Shown: one piece after another, positions 63,847 to 64,000 of the stretch
Position numbering within the stretch: the stretch's first letter is position 1
Layout: every line of letters starts with the position of its first letter
From: Macrococcus brunensis
Lineage (GTDB): Bacteria > Bacillota > Bacilli > Staphylococcales > Staphylococcaceae
Assembly (NCBI RefSeq): GCF_004359615.1
Contig: NZ_SCWA01000003.1
Coordinates: 1-64,000, forward strand
Direction: 5' to 3'
Length of the DNA: 64,000 bases
The notes under the pieces: model-generated
Database searches by the model: none
What the model was told of the DNA's origin: nothing
Seen by the model: the letters and a program-made list of their open reading frames with translations, nothing else
Program-made: the position numbers and the translations under genes

Positions 63847-64000
63847 ATGTTTAAATCTATAAAAGAAGTCGTAGATCATGCGACTGAGACGAATCAGTCA
63901 TTAGCTGAGATTATGATCCAGATGGAGATGGAAACATCTGATATGACGCGTGAAGAAGTTCGCGCTAAAATGCTTAAAAATCTGCAAGTAATGAAAGATG
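63847..64000 (+). CDS. sdaAA: L-serine dehydratase, alpha subunit (5' end, runs off the window)
   Basis: The first 51 codons are present: FKSIKEVVDHATETNQSLAEIMIQMEMETSDMTREEVRAKM, typical of the alpha chain N-terminus. The 4Fe-4S cysteines and catalytic part are beyond the edge. It starts at ATG 63847 behind GAGGGGG and is in one operon with sdaAB. Confidence 0.9.
   Translation, partial: MFKSIKEVVDHATETNQSLAEIMIQMEMETSDMTREEVRAKMLKNLQVMKD

Overview
The window is a contiguous stretch of low-GC Firmicute chromosome. The protein content (DnaB/DnaI primosome, PhoPR, EzrA with a staphylococcal-type N-terminus, IF-3 closest in sequence to the staphylococcal form, polA-mutM-coaE-gapB-nrdR-dnaB-dnaI-thrS order) points to the family Staphylococcaceae. 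The base composition looks somewhat richer in GC than Staphylococcus itself, so a Macrococcus-like genus is my best guess; there is no rRNA in the window to settle it. No tRNA, rRNA, prophage or CRISPR array was seen.

Layout. 1-2.2 kb is the only clearly accessory part: the 3' end of an IS3-family transposase, then a tandem array of four related small membrane-protein genes, the last one broken. 2.2-7.3 kb holds an rRNA/tRNA methyltransferase, an FAD disulfide-type oxidoreductase, an M42 aminopeptidase, a small membrane protein and an MFS exporter behind a terminator-containing leader. 7.3-12.2 kb is a nitrite reduction/siroheme operon (sirB-sirC-nirB-nirD-cobA). 12.2-20.3 kb carries infC-rpmI-rplT with its L20-type leader, lysP with a lysine riboswitch, thrS with a T-box, and the primosomal genes dnaI-dnaB with nrdR. 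21-31 kb holds gapB, coaE, mutM, polA, phoPR, icd and citZ. 31.5-38 kb holds an amino-acid permease, pyk, pfkA, accA/accD and a short GntR regulator. 38-47 kb holds dnaE, nrnA, two accessory metabolic proteins, a metallo-hydrolase, an aminopeptidase and ald. 47-57 kb holds a universal stress protein, ackA, a methyltransferase, tpx, sppA, a TauE-type exporter, the thiI/cysteine desulfurase pair and ezrA. 57-64 kb holds a GAF-type methionine sulfoxide reductase, rpsD, an OsmC-like protein, a glutamate symporter, small proteins, an acyltransferase, an HtrA protease and the start of the L-serine dehydratase operon.

Most genes are household central metabolism and information processing. Regulation is unusually readable from the DNA: four RNA leaders (L20, lysine, T-box, S4), cre sites at citZ and ald, an inverted pair of CcpN-type boxes at gapB, an FNR/Rex-type operator in front of the nitrite operon, and a GntR-type palindrome that doubles as the dnaE terminator. 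The best candidates for something undescribed are in the first 6 kb: the tandem 'RGKS' membrane-protein array with conserved 5' units and a Shine-Dalgarno-sequestering hairpin, and a direct-repeat element shared between this array and a second small membrane-protein gene.
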